A stretch of 64,000 nucleotides of DNA, taken from contig NZ_CP104004.1 of assembly GCF_025231485.1 (NCBI RefSeq), positions 1 to 64,000 of the forward strand. Direction: 5' to 3'. This stretch comes from Salinirubellus salinus. GTDB lineage: Archaea > Halobacteriota > Halobacteria > Halobacteriales > Haloarculaceae. Of this stretch, positions 17,210 through 26,416 are shown one piece after another. Position numbers and translations under genes: made by a program. Under the pieces are notes generated by a model. That model made no database searches. It had not been told where the DNA came from and worked only from the letters and a program-made list of their open reading frames with translations. The first letter of the stretch is position 1; every line of letters begins with the position of its first letter.

Positions 17210-18779
17210 ATACGAAGACGCCGGTTCGACGCTGGACCTCATGGACTTCAAGAATGTCCGTGACGGCGGTGTCGTAGAAACGCCAACGACGTACGCGATG
17301 CTCATGCGGGTCCAGCCCCGCGAGTGGCTCATCCTCTCGGAGGAACGCCGGGAGAGCCTCTACCTGTCGTTCATGACGTTCCTTCGCGGGCTACAGTTCC
17401 CGACGCAGATTCTCTCGGTGACGACTGCGTACGACCCTGAGCCCTACCTGGGACGTTTTGAGAACGTCGACCGCCCGCTCATCGGGACGAGCGAGGATGG
17501 GGGTGACGAAGAGGACGCGCTCGACGAGTCGCCGCTGATGGATTACGGGCGACAGTATCACGCTGAGTGGCTGCGGAACGTCGTCGACGTCGCGGAGATT
17601 CGTGACCGCGATTTCTACGTCGCGGTCTCGGTCGCGAAGGATGGAGAGGCCGACGATGGCGTCATGGCCCAACTTCGTGGGTTCCTGCCGGGTGGGAACG
17701 ATGTCGAGACAGACAGCGAAACGGAAGCCGCGTGTCTCGAAGAAGTGAAAGCCCGCGCCCAGCGTGTGGCCTCGAAACTCCCGCAAACGCAGGTGAAAAC
17801 AGAACTGCTCGACACGCGAGCGTCTGTCTTGGAAGTCCTCTATGAGGTCTATCACGGACAGAAGCCACCGATCTCGTTCACGCAGGGTAACTACACGCGC
17901 CCGGACGACCGCGCTCAGGAAGTTGCTGACGCGGCCTACGATGTCGAGGCGGCGGCCCAGGCGGAAGCGAACGAGGATGGCGACTTCGAGTTTGACCGTA
18001 TCTCCGAGGAGTACCCCGAGATTGAGATTGAGTCGGATGCCGACCCCCTCGCGGCCGTCGGTGATGGTGGCTATGCCCACCCCGACTTCGTCGAACGGGT
18101 GGCGAGCTCGCGTATCCTTCGCTGGTACGCACGGAATATCGGGCCGGTTGGCCACGGTCCCCGCCCGGTCGTCCCGCGAGCCATCTACGCGGGAGTCAGC
18201 GTCGGCCTGCTGAGTTTCCTCCTCGGGGCCGTGGCGCTGGGGGGATTCGTGTGGTCGATGGAAGTTCCCCAACGCGGGTCGGACATCTACTGGCTGGCTC
18301 GAATGGCCTCGTTCGCGACCGGTGCGGTGAGCCTCCCTGCCTTCCTGTTGAGCCTCGTCGTTCTCTTCCCTTCGGGACGAAAGACGAAGGCGCTCTCGCT
18401 GGTCGGCCTCGGCGTGGTCGGCTATGCGATCAGCCTGTTCCTTGAGGCGTACCCCTATGAGTGGGACTCGAATGCGGCTGTGACGACGCTCACGGTCGAA
18501 GTGTACGCGGCTGGACTGGCCGCGTTACTGCTCTGTGTCGCCCTCGCAGTGCGGTCCCGGCAGAAGGTGGACCTCTCGAATCTCACCACGCTGCCTGTCG
18601 GTGGCGTCGACGGCGAGATGGACCTTGACCCTCTCACCGACGGCGGCTGTACAGAGTTAGACACTGACGAAACGAACGGCGACGCGGTTGCTGACGACCC
18701 GCTCACGGCGGCAGACGCGGACACGGACACGGACGCGGAAGTGGACACGACGGACGAGCGAAACGAGGCAGACCAATGA
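17202..18779 (+). CDS. VirB4-N-like protein with four membrane helices
   Basis: A 525-residue protein. The first ~240 residues resemble the N-terminal, non-ATPase part of VirB4/TraC-type proteins: KNVRDGGVVETPTTYAMLM, LILSEERRESLYLSFMTFLR and the segment QVKTELLDTRASVLEVLYEV. An acidic linker then leads to four membrane helices, at about 330-352, 370-390, 397-415 and 430-450. A disordered Asp/Thr tail ends it. It overlaps the VirB4 ATPase gene by four bases. A separately encoded, membrane-tethered VirB4-N is unusual and probably docks the ATPase at the channel. Confidence 0.55.
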   Translation: MTEYEDAGSTLDLMDFKNVRDGGVVETPTTYAMLMRVQPREWLILSEERRESLYLSFMTFLRGLQFPTQILSVTTAYDPEPYLGRFENVDRPLIGTSEDGGDEEDALDESPLMDYGRQYHAEWLRNVVDVAEIRDRDFYVAVSVAKDGEADDGVMAQLRGFLPGGNDVETDSETEAACLEEVKARAQRVASKLPQTQVKTELLDTRASVLEVLYEVYHGQKPPISFTQGNYTRPDDRAQEVADAAYDVEAAAQAEANEDGDFEFDRISEEYPEIEIESDADPLAAVGDGGYAHPDFVERVASSRILRWYARNIGPVGHGPRPVVPRAIYAGVSVGLLSFLLGAVALGGFVWSMEVPQRGSDIYWLARMASFATGAVSLPAFLLSLVVLFPSGRKTKALSLVGLGVVGYAISLFLEAYPYEWDSNAAVTTLTVEVYAAGLAALLLCVALAVRSRQKVDLSNLTTLPVGGVDGEMDLDPLTDGGCTELDTDETNGDAVADDPLTAADADTDTDAEVDTTDERNEADQ

Positions 18780-21097
18780 ATCCCCTACACAGACTCCTCG
18801 GGCGAGACAGTACCGAGGATGACGAGACTGAACGGATCCCGATTGACGACCTCACGGGCGAGGAGACGCAACTCTCACTCGAGTATCTGAATCTGCTCGA
18901 CCGGGACGCAACTCGGAAGAACATCGAGTGGGCGGCCTACCAGTTACAGGCTGAAGAACTCCCGTTGGTCTCAGCCATCGAATCCCTCGAAGAGCGCGGG
19001 AAACTCGACAAGAAGCTCGTCGCGCCCCGTGCGATGGAGCGCCACCCCGAGTTCCAGATTCGCAACGAGAAGGTGACGCAGATTATGACCGTCACGGGCT
19101 TTCCCCGGAAGGTCAATCTCGGCTGGCTCGTCCCGCTGACGATTGCGGACGTCGACCTCCGACTGTCGTTCCACATCACGCCGCGTAACCCCGCGAAGAC
19201 TCGCCAACAACTCCAGCGACGCTACACGCAAACGACGACGTCGCTGGCGCTCAAGAGTCGCAAAGGCCGGACGGACACTCACCAAGACGAACTCGAACGC
19301 GAAGACCTCCTGCGCATCCTTCAGGACGTGGTTCGGGGGACGACGAAGGTGTACGACATCGCGATCTACATGGAGTTGATCGCGGATTCCCACGAGGAAC
19401 TCGACGAGATGCGCGAGCGCGTCGACACCATCCTCGCCGAACAGGACGTCGAGACGACCGTCCTTCGCCACCAGCAAATCGAGGGTAACGGGACGATTGT
19501 CCCGCTCGCGACGGACACTATCAAGAACGTCCACCCGATTCAGTTGGAAGCGCTGGCGACGCTGTTCAACCTCGTCGAGCCGCCGATTTACGACGCGGAC
19601 GGCATCATGATGGGGTTCGACGACACGAGTCGGCCGGTCATCATCGACCGCTATGCACACTCCGGGTACGGAATGGTCATCTCGGGGAAGACGGGGTCGG
19701 GGAAGTCCTACGCCCGGAAGCTCGAGATTTACCGCCGCTTGCTGGCTGACCCGACAGTCCAGTGTGTACTTTTCGACCCAGCGGGTGACGACTATCCGTT
19801 CTTCGCGGAGAAGCTGCGCGGGGAAGTCATTCGCTTCGGCGGCGCACAGAAGGTGAACCCGATGGATATCGAACCGCCGTCGGGCGACCTCGGTGCGGCC
19901 GAGGATACCTACCCACTGACGGTTCGCTCGGTCGTGGAGATGCTGAACACGCACTACGAAGACCGGGGCGGCCTCCCCGCTGCGGAAGAGGGAATGCTGA
20001 TCCAGGCGGTCCACTACGCGTATCTCTCGAAGGGGATTGTCCTCGGTGAGTACGAGACGTACGCGAACGAATCGCCTATCATCGACGATCTCATCCGGGG
20101 CGTCGAGGTCATCACTCACGGTGGTTATGAGGCGGCGCTCGAGGAGGGCCTCGTCGACGAGGCCGAGTTCGAGCACTTCTGTGAGATGGGCGTGCTCTCT
20201 GAGGAGGGCGAGCCAATCACGGACGCCGGGATTTCGGTCCCGATGGCGGTGTTCACGCCCTCGGAAAAGCACCAGGAGGTCGCGAAGTCCCTGGAACCCA
20301 AATTTGAGTCGTTCAAGCCAGGCGGTATCAACTACAACTTGAACGGGACGACGAACCTCGAGTTGAACTCGCGGCTGGTCGTGATGGACATGAGTTCCTT
20401 CGCAGACACGGGCGAGATGCCGCTCATCCTCCACGCGATGTTGCAGTGGGCGTACCTCGAGGCCAAGCGGTCGCCGAATCGCTTCGACGTGACGTTCGAC
20501 GAGGCCCACTATCTGTTGGGTCGGGAGTCGACGCGGGATCTCATCAACCTCTTCATCCGCCACGCCAGGCACTACGATGCCGGGCTGACGCTGATGAGTC
20601 AGACCGCACACGAGTTCCTGCGGACGGAAGAGCGCCGCGAGATTTACGAGAACTGTGACATCAAGATGCTGTTCTATGCGCAGTCGGTCTCGGACGCGAC
20701 GAAGGAGTACTTCGACCTCTCGCCGGCTGAAGTGAAGTACCTACAGTCAGCCCCGCGAGGGCAGGAATCCGGGTACTCTGGCTGTCTGTTGTCGACGACG
20801 AAACACGGTCGTCGCCGGCTCGAGGTTCACTCTGGTGACTTTGAGCACTACATGATCGACAACAACCTCGACCCGTGGACGTACATCGAGGAGCGCGAGG
20901 GAACGCGCCGTCCCGAAGATGCCGGGTCGGTCGAGTCCGAGCTGGACCTGACTGATATGCCGGATATCACGAACCGCGAGTTGGATATGCAACTCACTGG
21001 TGAGTTCGCACAAGACCGGGCCGCATCGGAACCGTCGCCGGGGTCGGACTCCGTCGATGGCTCTGTATCAGATGTCCCGGCGTCTGGTGAGCGCTGA
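18776..21097 (+). CDS. VirB4/TraC-like conjugation ATPase
   Basis: A 773-residue ATPase of the HerA/VirB4 class. Walker A is GKTGSGKSYARK with Lys310; Walker B is VTFDEAHYLLG with Asp575-Glu576. An Arg-containing sensor region follows (NLFIRHARHYDAGLTLMSQT). Residues ~60-230 form an N-terminal domain with TGFPRKVNLGWLVPLTIADV, typical of haloarchaeal VirB4. It powers assembly or DNA transfer through a type IV secretion channel at the membrane. The start and stop overlap the neighbours by 4 and 1 bases, so these genes form a tight operon. Confidence 0.88.
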   Translation: MNPLHRLLGRDSTEDDETERIPIDDLTGEETQLSLEYLNLLDRDATRKNIEWAAYQLQAEELPLVSAIESLEERGKLDKKLVAPRAMERHPEFQIRNEKVTQIMTVTGFPRKVNLGWLVPLTIADVDLRLSFHITPRNPAKTRQQLQRRYTQTTTSLALKSRKGRTDTHQDELEREDLLRILQDVVRGTTKVYDIAIYMELIADSHEELDEMRERVDTILAEQDVETTVLRHQQIEGNGTIVPLATDTIKNVHPIQLEALATLFNLVEPPIYDADGIMMGFDDTSRPVIIDRYAHSGYGMVISGKTGSGKSYARKLEIYRRLLADPTVQCVLFDPAGDDYPFFAEKLRGEVIRFGGAQKVNPMDIEPPSGDLGAAEDTYPLTVRSVVEMLNTHYEDRGGLPAAEEGMLIQAVHYAYLSKGIVLGEYETYANESPIIDDLIRGVEVITHGGYEAALEEGLVDEAEFEHFCEMGVLSEEGEPITDAGISVPMAVFTPSEKHQEVAKSLEPKFESFKPGGINYNLNGTTNLELNSRLVVMDMSSFADTGEMPLILHAMLQWAYLEAKRSPNRFDVTFDEAHYLLGRESTRDLINLFIRHARHYDAGLTLMSQTAHEFLRTEERREIYENCDIKMLFYAQSVSDATKEYFDLSPAEVKYLQSAPRGQESGYSGCLLSTTKHGRRRLEVHSGDFEHYMIDNNLDPWTYIEEREGTRRPEDAGSVESELDLTDMPDITNRELDMQLTGEFAQDRAASEPSPGSDSVDGSVSDVPASGER

Positions 21098-22974
21098 TGG
21101 ACCCCACGCTGCTGGCTCTGATGGTTCCGCAGCTCGCGGTGGGGTCGTTGGTGCCGCTCCAGTTGCTCGGTCCCGATTCGGTCGCAGAGGCAATCTGGGG
21201 ATGGCTCATTGATACGCTCAATTCGGCAGCGTCGGAGATGTCGTCGGCGCTCACTGACGAGCTCCTCAAGGGCCTACTGAAGGTCCCGAACCCACACGGT
21301 TCGACGGCGGCGAACGGAGCGTGGACTGGGATATTCGAGATTTCACTAGTCTTGCTCCCGATCATGATCGCGTTGGCGCTCATCGCGTGGCCGTTCAGTG
21401 AGGACCGGGAGTCCGGGTTGATGGACCTCGTGGTCCGGACGGTGATGGTGCTGTTGTTCATCGGGGTTTCCCAGCCTGCCTGGGGATTCGCGATTGACGC
21501 GACGAACGCCGTCACGATGGCGATTCTGAACCTCGACCCCGACCCGGGGGTGGCGAACTATGGGTACGGAAACGGTCTCGTCGGCGCACCCACGACGTTC
21601 GCCACGTGGACGCTGAAGTTCATCGTCTCGATAGTCGCCGCGATTCTTGCGGTGCTGTCGCTCCTACTGGCGTTGTTCTTCCTGCTACTGCGCTGGTTCA
21701 TGATTTGGATGGCCTACATCGGGACACCGTTTTTCGCGGTCGTCTGGTTCGTGGGCCGTGGTCCCTTCAAGTCGGTGGGGAGCGTCGGAGCGACGTTCAT
21801 GCGGATGGGCGTCTTCGCGCTGTTAGCCGGCCCGATTATCGCTATCATCGTGTTGGCCTTCCAAGTCATCGAACACGGTGGTATCCTCCAGGCCACGGGC
21901 GGGAGTTCCGAGAGCGCCGGGGCGATGATTCAGAATGTCGCTGGCGAAACCGGCCTGATCTTCGCCGAACTCGCGTTGATGTTGCTCTTCCCAGTCGTGC
22001 TCATCGTGGCGATCTGGAAGCTCATCTCGTGGGCGGGCCAGCCCATCGGGGTTGGTGAGGCGGCGGCAGTCGCGACGATGGCTGTCACGGCCGCTGTCGG
22101 CGGCGCCGTCGCTGGCGCGACCGGTGGTGCGGCTGCTGGTGGGTCCGGCGGTGCGGCCTCCGGTGGCGCATCAGGCGGTGCATCGAGCGGTAGCGCCGCT
22201 GGCGGTTCGAGTGCGGCGGCCTCGGGCTCGGGAGCGAGCGCGGGGACTGCCGGGAGTGCGAACGTCGGGGCCGGCGGGTCCGGCCTCTCGAGCCGCATGA
22301 CAGCGCGGGCGAAAGGCGCTGTCAGCAGCGTCAAGCAGAGCGCACACCAGCAGGCGACGAAACGTATCGGCCACTATGGAACGTCGGGGAAGTTGGATTC
22401 GGCACAGGCCTCGTTGTCTGAGGCGCAAACCGATCACAAAACCGCGTCGTCACAGGCGAGGTTCATCCAGAACGCGATGGTGAACGAGGAAATGGACATG
22501 GCCGAGGCCAAGAAACAGGGCTTCCTCGACGCCGAGCCGATGGAGAACCAGATGCCGGAGTTCAAGACCGACCCCGATACCCTCGACCGGAAGATGACGT
22601 ATATGGGGACGGATGGAGCGAGTCGGTCGGTCAACCTCTCGCGGAAGTTCCGGGCGGCCAAGGCCGACCAGCAGGATGCCAGCGAGCGCATCACGACCGC
22701 CGAGAGCGACATCGCGAAGAACGCTGCACGGAACCGCCGTGTGGAGACCGGCAAGAAGGGGGTGAGAACCGGGAAGAAAGCAGGGACGATCACGGCGAAG
22801 ACTGGCGCGGCCGCGATGATTGGCGGGGTTGGTGGCAACTCCTACCTCGCGTATTCCGCGGGCCGCCGGGCTGGTGGGCCGATGATCGGCTCGAATGGCT
22901 CGGAGTTCGGGAAAGCAGCGGGCGGCCAGAGCAAGCCACCCAAGCCCGACGATGGAAACGGGCCGGAGGTATAG
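21097..22974 (+). CDS. VirB6/TrbL-like polytopic channel protein
   Basis: A 625-residue protein. About seven membrane helices fall in residues 85-345 (among them ISLVLLPIMIALALIAW, IVSIVAAILAVLSLLLALFF and LALMLLFPVVLIVAIWKLI). An extraordinary Ala/Gly/Ser linker follows (~345-395), then a basic, helical cytoplasmic tail containing LSSRMTARAKGAVSSVKQSA and a coiled coil around DSAQASLSEAQTDHKTASSQ. Many helices followed by a long soluble tail fit VirB6/TrbL channel subunits. It starts on the last base of the VirB4 stop. Confidence 0.65.
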   Translation: MDPTLLALMVPQLAVGSLVPLQLLGPDSVAEAIWGWLIDTLNSAASEMSSALTDELLKGLLKVPNPHGSTAANGAWTGIFEISLVLLPIMIALALIAWPFSEDRESGLMDLVVRTVMVLLFIGVSQPAWGFAIDATNAVTMAILNLDPDPGVANYGYGNGLVGAPTTFATWTLKFIVSIVAAILAVLSLLLALFFLLLRWFMIWMAYIGTPFFAVVWFVGRGPFKSVGSVGATFMRMGVFALLAGPIIAIIVLAFQVIEHGGILQATGGSSESAGAMIQNVAGETGLIFAELALMLLFPVVLIVAIWKLISWAGQPIGVGEAAAVATMAVTAAVGGAVAGATGGAAAGGSGGAASGGASGGASSGSAAGGSSAAASGSGASAGTAGSANVGAGGSGLSSRMTARAKGAVSSVKQSAHQQATKRIGHYGTSGKLDSAQASLSEAQTDHKTASSQARFIQNAMVNEEMDMAEAKKQGFLDAEPMENQMPEFKTDPDTLDRKMTYMGTDGASRSVNLSRKFRAAKADQQDASERITTAESDIAKNAARNRRVETGKKGVRTGKKAGTITAKTGAAAMIGGVGGNSYLAYSAGRRAGGPMIGSNGSEFGKAAGGQSKPPKPDDGNGPEV

Positions 22975-23029
22975 ATTCAGCACTGAGTCGAGAGGGCTCT
23001 GAGCCGCTCTGTCTTCGCTCTCGCGGAGA

Positions 23030-23037
23030 TTTAAATA
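23030..23037 (+). promoter_or_regulatory. TATA-box candidate for the membrane AAA+ gene
   Basis: TTTAAATA in a GC-rich setting, in the 262-base gap after the VirB6-like gene. Transcription from here would give a leader of about 175 bases before the ATG at 23237, long for a haloarchaeon, so a small upstream ORF or a structured leader is possible. The rest of the gap has no further gene. Confidence 0.4.
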
Positions 23038-23236
23038 CGGGTATGGGGCTAAGAGGTGTGTGATTCAGAGGGACCGTCCCGCGATGCTGTGAGGGCCACA
23101 GACGGACCGTGGATTCATCTCGCGTAATCGCAGTCGGCCCTCTCGTCGATTTACACCATACAAAATCGCATCACCTCCGACCCCGCCTTCGGGCGACGCA
23201 TGGCCACTCACCCATCGACATCACCAACAACAAACC

Positions 23237-24871
23237 ATGTCACCACCATATTACGGGGACCTCGCCACTGGAACTGTGGCAATCATCATCCTCGACCTTG
23301 CATACGTCTACGTCCGCCCCCGCTTACCGACCCCCGACGGCGGTCGTCGCGAGCGCGCACTCGAAGCGGCCATCGTCGCACTTCTCGTCTCGGGCTGGGG
23401 ATTGCTCGCGTATCCGGCTTTGTTCACTCCAGCGTGGCACGGAGCAGCGGGAATCGCGATGTACGGACTTCTCACGGTCCCTATCGTGGGCGTCCTCTTC
23501 TTCCTCGGGAAGCCGCTCATCCCGCCGATTGGAGCTGGCGGTGTAGTATTCATCCTGATGGTGATCGGACTCGCATTCCTGAATATGCTCCTCCCGGGGA
23601 CCAACGGGGGGAGAGAGCTCTCGAATCTCCTGTCCGCACCGTTCCTGCTCGCTATCCCGGTTGGCCTCTTCATCGGCGTGTACGTTGTAGGGATCCTCCA
23701 ACAGGAGATTGCTGAGGACGACGAGCCAGAGTATGACCCAATCGGCTTCGCAGGGGGACCGACCTCTGAGACGCCGGACCCGAACAGCACGGGCAGTCCG
23801 TCCTCGAACACCTCTCCCTCGTCCCACACGCCGAATCCGCCGAAGCGCGTCTCGATTGACGAAGTCCCACAAGACCTTCGAGAACAATTCCAGCTCGGGG
23901 ATTCGTCTCCCACAGAACGAATTCCGCTGGAGGAGTACCGCTATGACTGGCGATATTCAGAGACATCGTTCGACACTATCGGCGGCTACTACGACCTGAA
24001 GGACGCCCTCCACGAAGACGTGCTCAAGCCACTCCGAGCGACACAGCGAGGAGATGATCGCTACTCACGATTCGGTATCGAACCGGAGCGCGGCATCCTC
24101 CTGTATGGGCCTCCGGGGACAGGGAAGACGATGTTCGCGAGAGCGCTCGCCGGAGAACTAAACATCCCGTTCGTGGAGCTGTCGCCGGCGGACGTGACGA
24201 GTATGTGGGTCAACGAAAGCAGCGACCAGGTCAAGACGCTGTTCAGCGAGGCCGACGAGATCGGGCAGTGTATCATCTTCCTCGACGAGGCGGAACATCT
24301 CTTCGGCGCTCGCGAACACACCGCCAAGAGTGCCCACGCCGAAGACCGGAAAGTCACGAGTGAGTTCCTTGCGCAACTCACGCGGGATGACCGCGAGGCG
24401 ATTGTGGTCTCGGCGACGAACCGACCGGGCGATATCGACCGGGCGATTCTCCGACCGGGTCGCCTGACGGCACACTTCGAGGTTGGCCTCCCCGACGAAG
24501 AGGCCCGCCACGCGATTCTCAAGACCCATCTCAAGGACATACCCTCGAGAGTGTCGGGCGATGAGTTCGCGGCGCTGGCCCGTCACACGGCTGGGTTGAC
24601 TGGCGCTGATCTCGCCAATCTCGTCGGACAGGCTCGCCGGAGTGCGGCACACCGGGACGCGAGCGCGGTCACCCGCGAGGACTTCCCCTCAGAGGACGCT
24701 CTCGAGGAGCTGTCGGCAGAGTTAGCAGTGGCGAACGAGACGGGCGAACTCCCAGACGCCGACGACGGGTCGGATACTGAGACTACCGACTCGCCGGAAG
24801 CGAAAACGGGCGTGCGAGCGGATGATGAGGGTGATTCCGGACCCGACGGCCCTGCTCGCGGCTACCAGTAG
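23237..24871 (+). CDS. membrane-anchored AAA+ ATPase
   Basis: A 544-residue protein. Four or five N-terminal membrane helices (ATGTVAIIILDLAYVY to IPVGLFIGVYVVGILQ) precede a Pro/Ser-rich linker. The AAA+ domain begins at ~230 (ETSFDTIGGYYDLKDALHED). Walker A is YGPPGTGKTM with Lys297; Walker B is CIIFLDEAEHLFG; sensor 1 and the arginine-finger region are SATNRPGDIDRAILRPGRL. The helical lid includes TGADLANLVGQARRSAAHRD. It resembles the Cdc48/FtsH class without a protease domain. Within this module it may remodel the channel or unfold substrates. It has its own promoter region. Confidence 0.75.
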   Translation: MSPPYYGDLATGTVAIIILDLAYVYVRPRLPTPDGGRRERALEAAIVALLVSGWGLLAYPALFTPAWHGAAGIAMYGLLTVPIVGVLFFLGKPLIPPIGAGGVVFILMVIGLAFLNMLLPGTNGGRELSNLLSAPFLLAIPVGLFIGVYVVGILQQEIAEDDEPEYDPIGFAGGPTSETPDPNSTGSPSSNTSPSSHTPNPPKRVSIDEVPQDLREQFQLGDSSPTERIPLEEYRYDWRYSETSFDTIGGYYDLKDALHEDVLKPLRATQRGDDRYSRFGIEPERGILLYGPPGTGKTMFARALAGELNIPFVELSPADVTSMWVNESSDQVKTLFSEADEIGQCIIFLDEAEHLFGAREHTAKSAHAEDRKVTSEFLAQLTRDDREAIVVSATNRPGDIDRAILRPGRLTAHFEVGLPDEEARHAILKTHLKDIPSRVSGDEFAALARHTAGLTGADLANLVGQARRSAAHRDASAVTREDFPSEDALEELSAELAVANETGELPDADDGSDTETTDSPEAKTGVRADDEGDSGPDGPARGYQ

Positions 24872-24961
24872 GGAAGACGCTCTCTCACGAGGCCGGGGAC
24901 TCGGAATGGCGGTGACGGGTTTTCTGTGGCGTAGCAGCGCGAGGGCGGCCAGGGGGTTTGG

Positions 24962-25010
24962 TCCTACGCAACAACTGAACCGGCTACTGACTTCACTCTG
25001 TTGCGTAGGA
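24962..25010. repeat. 49-bp inverted-repeat element, right copy
   Basis: Same perfect 12-bp arms (TCCTACGCAACA / TGTTGCGTAGGA) and 25-base spacer length as the copy at 11070-11118. It lies 90 bases after the AAA+ gene, in a 459-base gap (24872-25330) that otherwise holds only the rpa promoter near its end. Confidence 0.65.
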
Positions 25011-25290
25011 ATCATTGGCTCGCCGTTCCCCACCCGGCGGCTCTGTTCGCGACGTCGGGGGTCCCTCGGTTCGCATACTCCCCCACCAACCGCTGTGCAA
25101 CGGTCGGTGGCAGTACGGTACTCCGGCGTGGCTGGCAACGAGGCCACGTATCGCGATGATTCGATCTCGTCGTCGACTTCACTTCGATAGAGGGGGTGTG
25201 TCCGCATTCGTGGCTCGTGACGCTCGGTGGAGATATGCGGGATTGTGGGGAATGGCGACGAAAACTGCCCGATTACGCCCGATTTCGCTG

Positions 25291-25308
25291 TCTCGTTTTA
25301 TAGCGAGA
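25291..25308 (+). promoter_or_regulatory. rpa promoter inside a short palindrome
   Basis: TCTCG-TTTTATAG-CGAGA: a TATA box enclosed by 5-bp inverted arms. The distance to the ATG at 25331 puts the transcription start at or within a few bases of the start codon, so the mRNA is nearly leaderless. The symmetry could allow a repressor to compete with TBP. Confidence 0.5.
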
Positions 25309-25330
25309 TAGAGCGTATAGTTGAGTGGAC

Positions 25331-26411
25331 ATGAACACCCTCCGTGAAGATGCCCAACTACTCCACGAGCAGGTGGCCCCCCACCTCTCGGACGACCAAG
25401 CAGATGACTACGACGTCGACGCTCTCGAGACACTGTTCGACTCCTACGTGAACACGTATCGAGTGCCGAGAAACGCGGCCTTCGACAGCGTCCGTAACCA
25501 CGTCCTCAAAGAGGCGGATGTGGATACGGAAGCGTTCTGGGCCTCACTCCGAGGCGGCGACCAGGGAACGACCGAGGAACCGCTTCCGCTCTCTGAATGC
25601 ACCACCGACGGCGCATGGGTGACGGTGCGAGCGAAAATTGTCGAACTCTGGGACCCCCGTGAGGACTCGATCCACCAGGTTGGTCTGGTCGGTGACGAGA
25701 GCGGCCGGATGAAGTTCGTCGCGTGGACGAAGTCGAACCCCCCAGTCCTCGAGGAGGACACGACGTACACGTTCAAGGACGTCGTCGTCGATGAGTACGA
25801 CGGCAATTACTCGCTGAAGATTAATTCGCGGAGCGAAATCATCGAGCACGCGAGGGACAGTCCGGAGGCCATCGGCACGGTCGGGACGATGACGACCGTC
25901 TATGAGGGTGTGTTCGTTGCGATACAGAGTCAGTCGGGCCTCATCAAGCGATGCACAGATCCGGAATGTACGCGCGTGATTCAGCAGGGCGAGTGTAGCG
26001 AGCACGGCCCGAACGAGGGTGAGTTCGACCTCCGAATCAAGGGCGTCCTCGACGATGGGGAGTCCGTTCAGGAGTGTCTGTTCACCGCTGGAATGACGGA
26101 AGTCGTGACGGGCATCGACCTAGACGGCGATGGAGATGGCGTCGGACGCGCTCGACCTCACTGTGGTTGAGCGGCGACTGACCGAGATGCTCATCGGCCG
26201 CCGATTCACGGTCGAGGGGCCGCTTCTCGGTCGGTATCTCCTTGTCGACGAGGTGACGGATTCATCGAACCGGGCGTTCGCTCAGGGCTACCACGATGCG
26301 GTTGATGACCTGCTTTCTGAGTACGGCTATTATGGGCCGGGCCTGACGGCCGAGAACATCGAGGATCTCCCGCAGACCTATGACGCGCCGGTCGCGGCAG
26401 GAGGGAACTAA
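25331..26411 (+). pseudogene. rpa: RPA-family single-stranded DNA-binding protein, frameshifted
   Basis: This is a haloarchaeal RPA: a helical N-terminus (DYDVDALETLFDSYVNTYRV), an OB fold (AWVTVRAKIVELWDPREDSI to FVAWTKSNPPVLEEDTTYTF), and a second OB fold containing the zinc site CTDPECTRV with GECSEHG. The first frame loses the family pattern after TEVVTGIDLD and stops at 26170. The conserved end (AMEMASDALDLTVVERRLTE to LGRYLLVDEV) continues in another frame to 26411. A one-base excess or two-base loss near 26120 explains it. RPA protects ssDNA in replication and repair. The RPA-associated protein follows after 5 bases, as in known haloarchaeal rpa operons. Confidence 0.75.
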
Positions 26412-26416
26412 GACCA

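Noticed and set aside
18971-20611. 546-residue minus-strand ORF opposite the VirB4 gene
   Set aside because: Shadow of a gene with clear Walker motifs on the plus strand.
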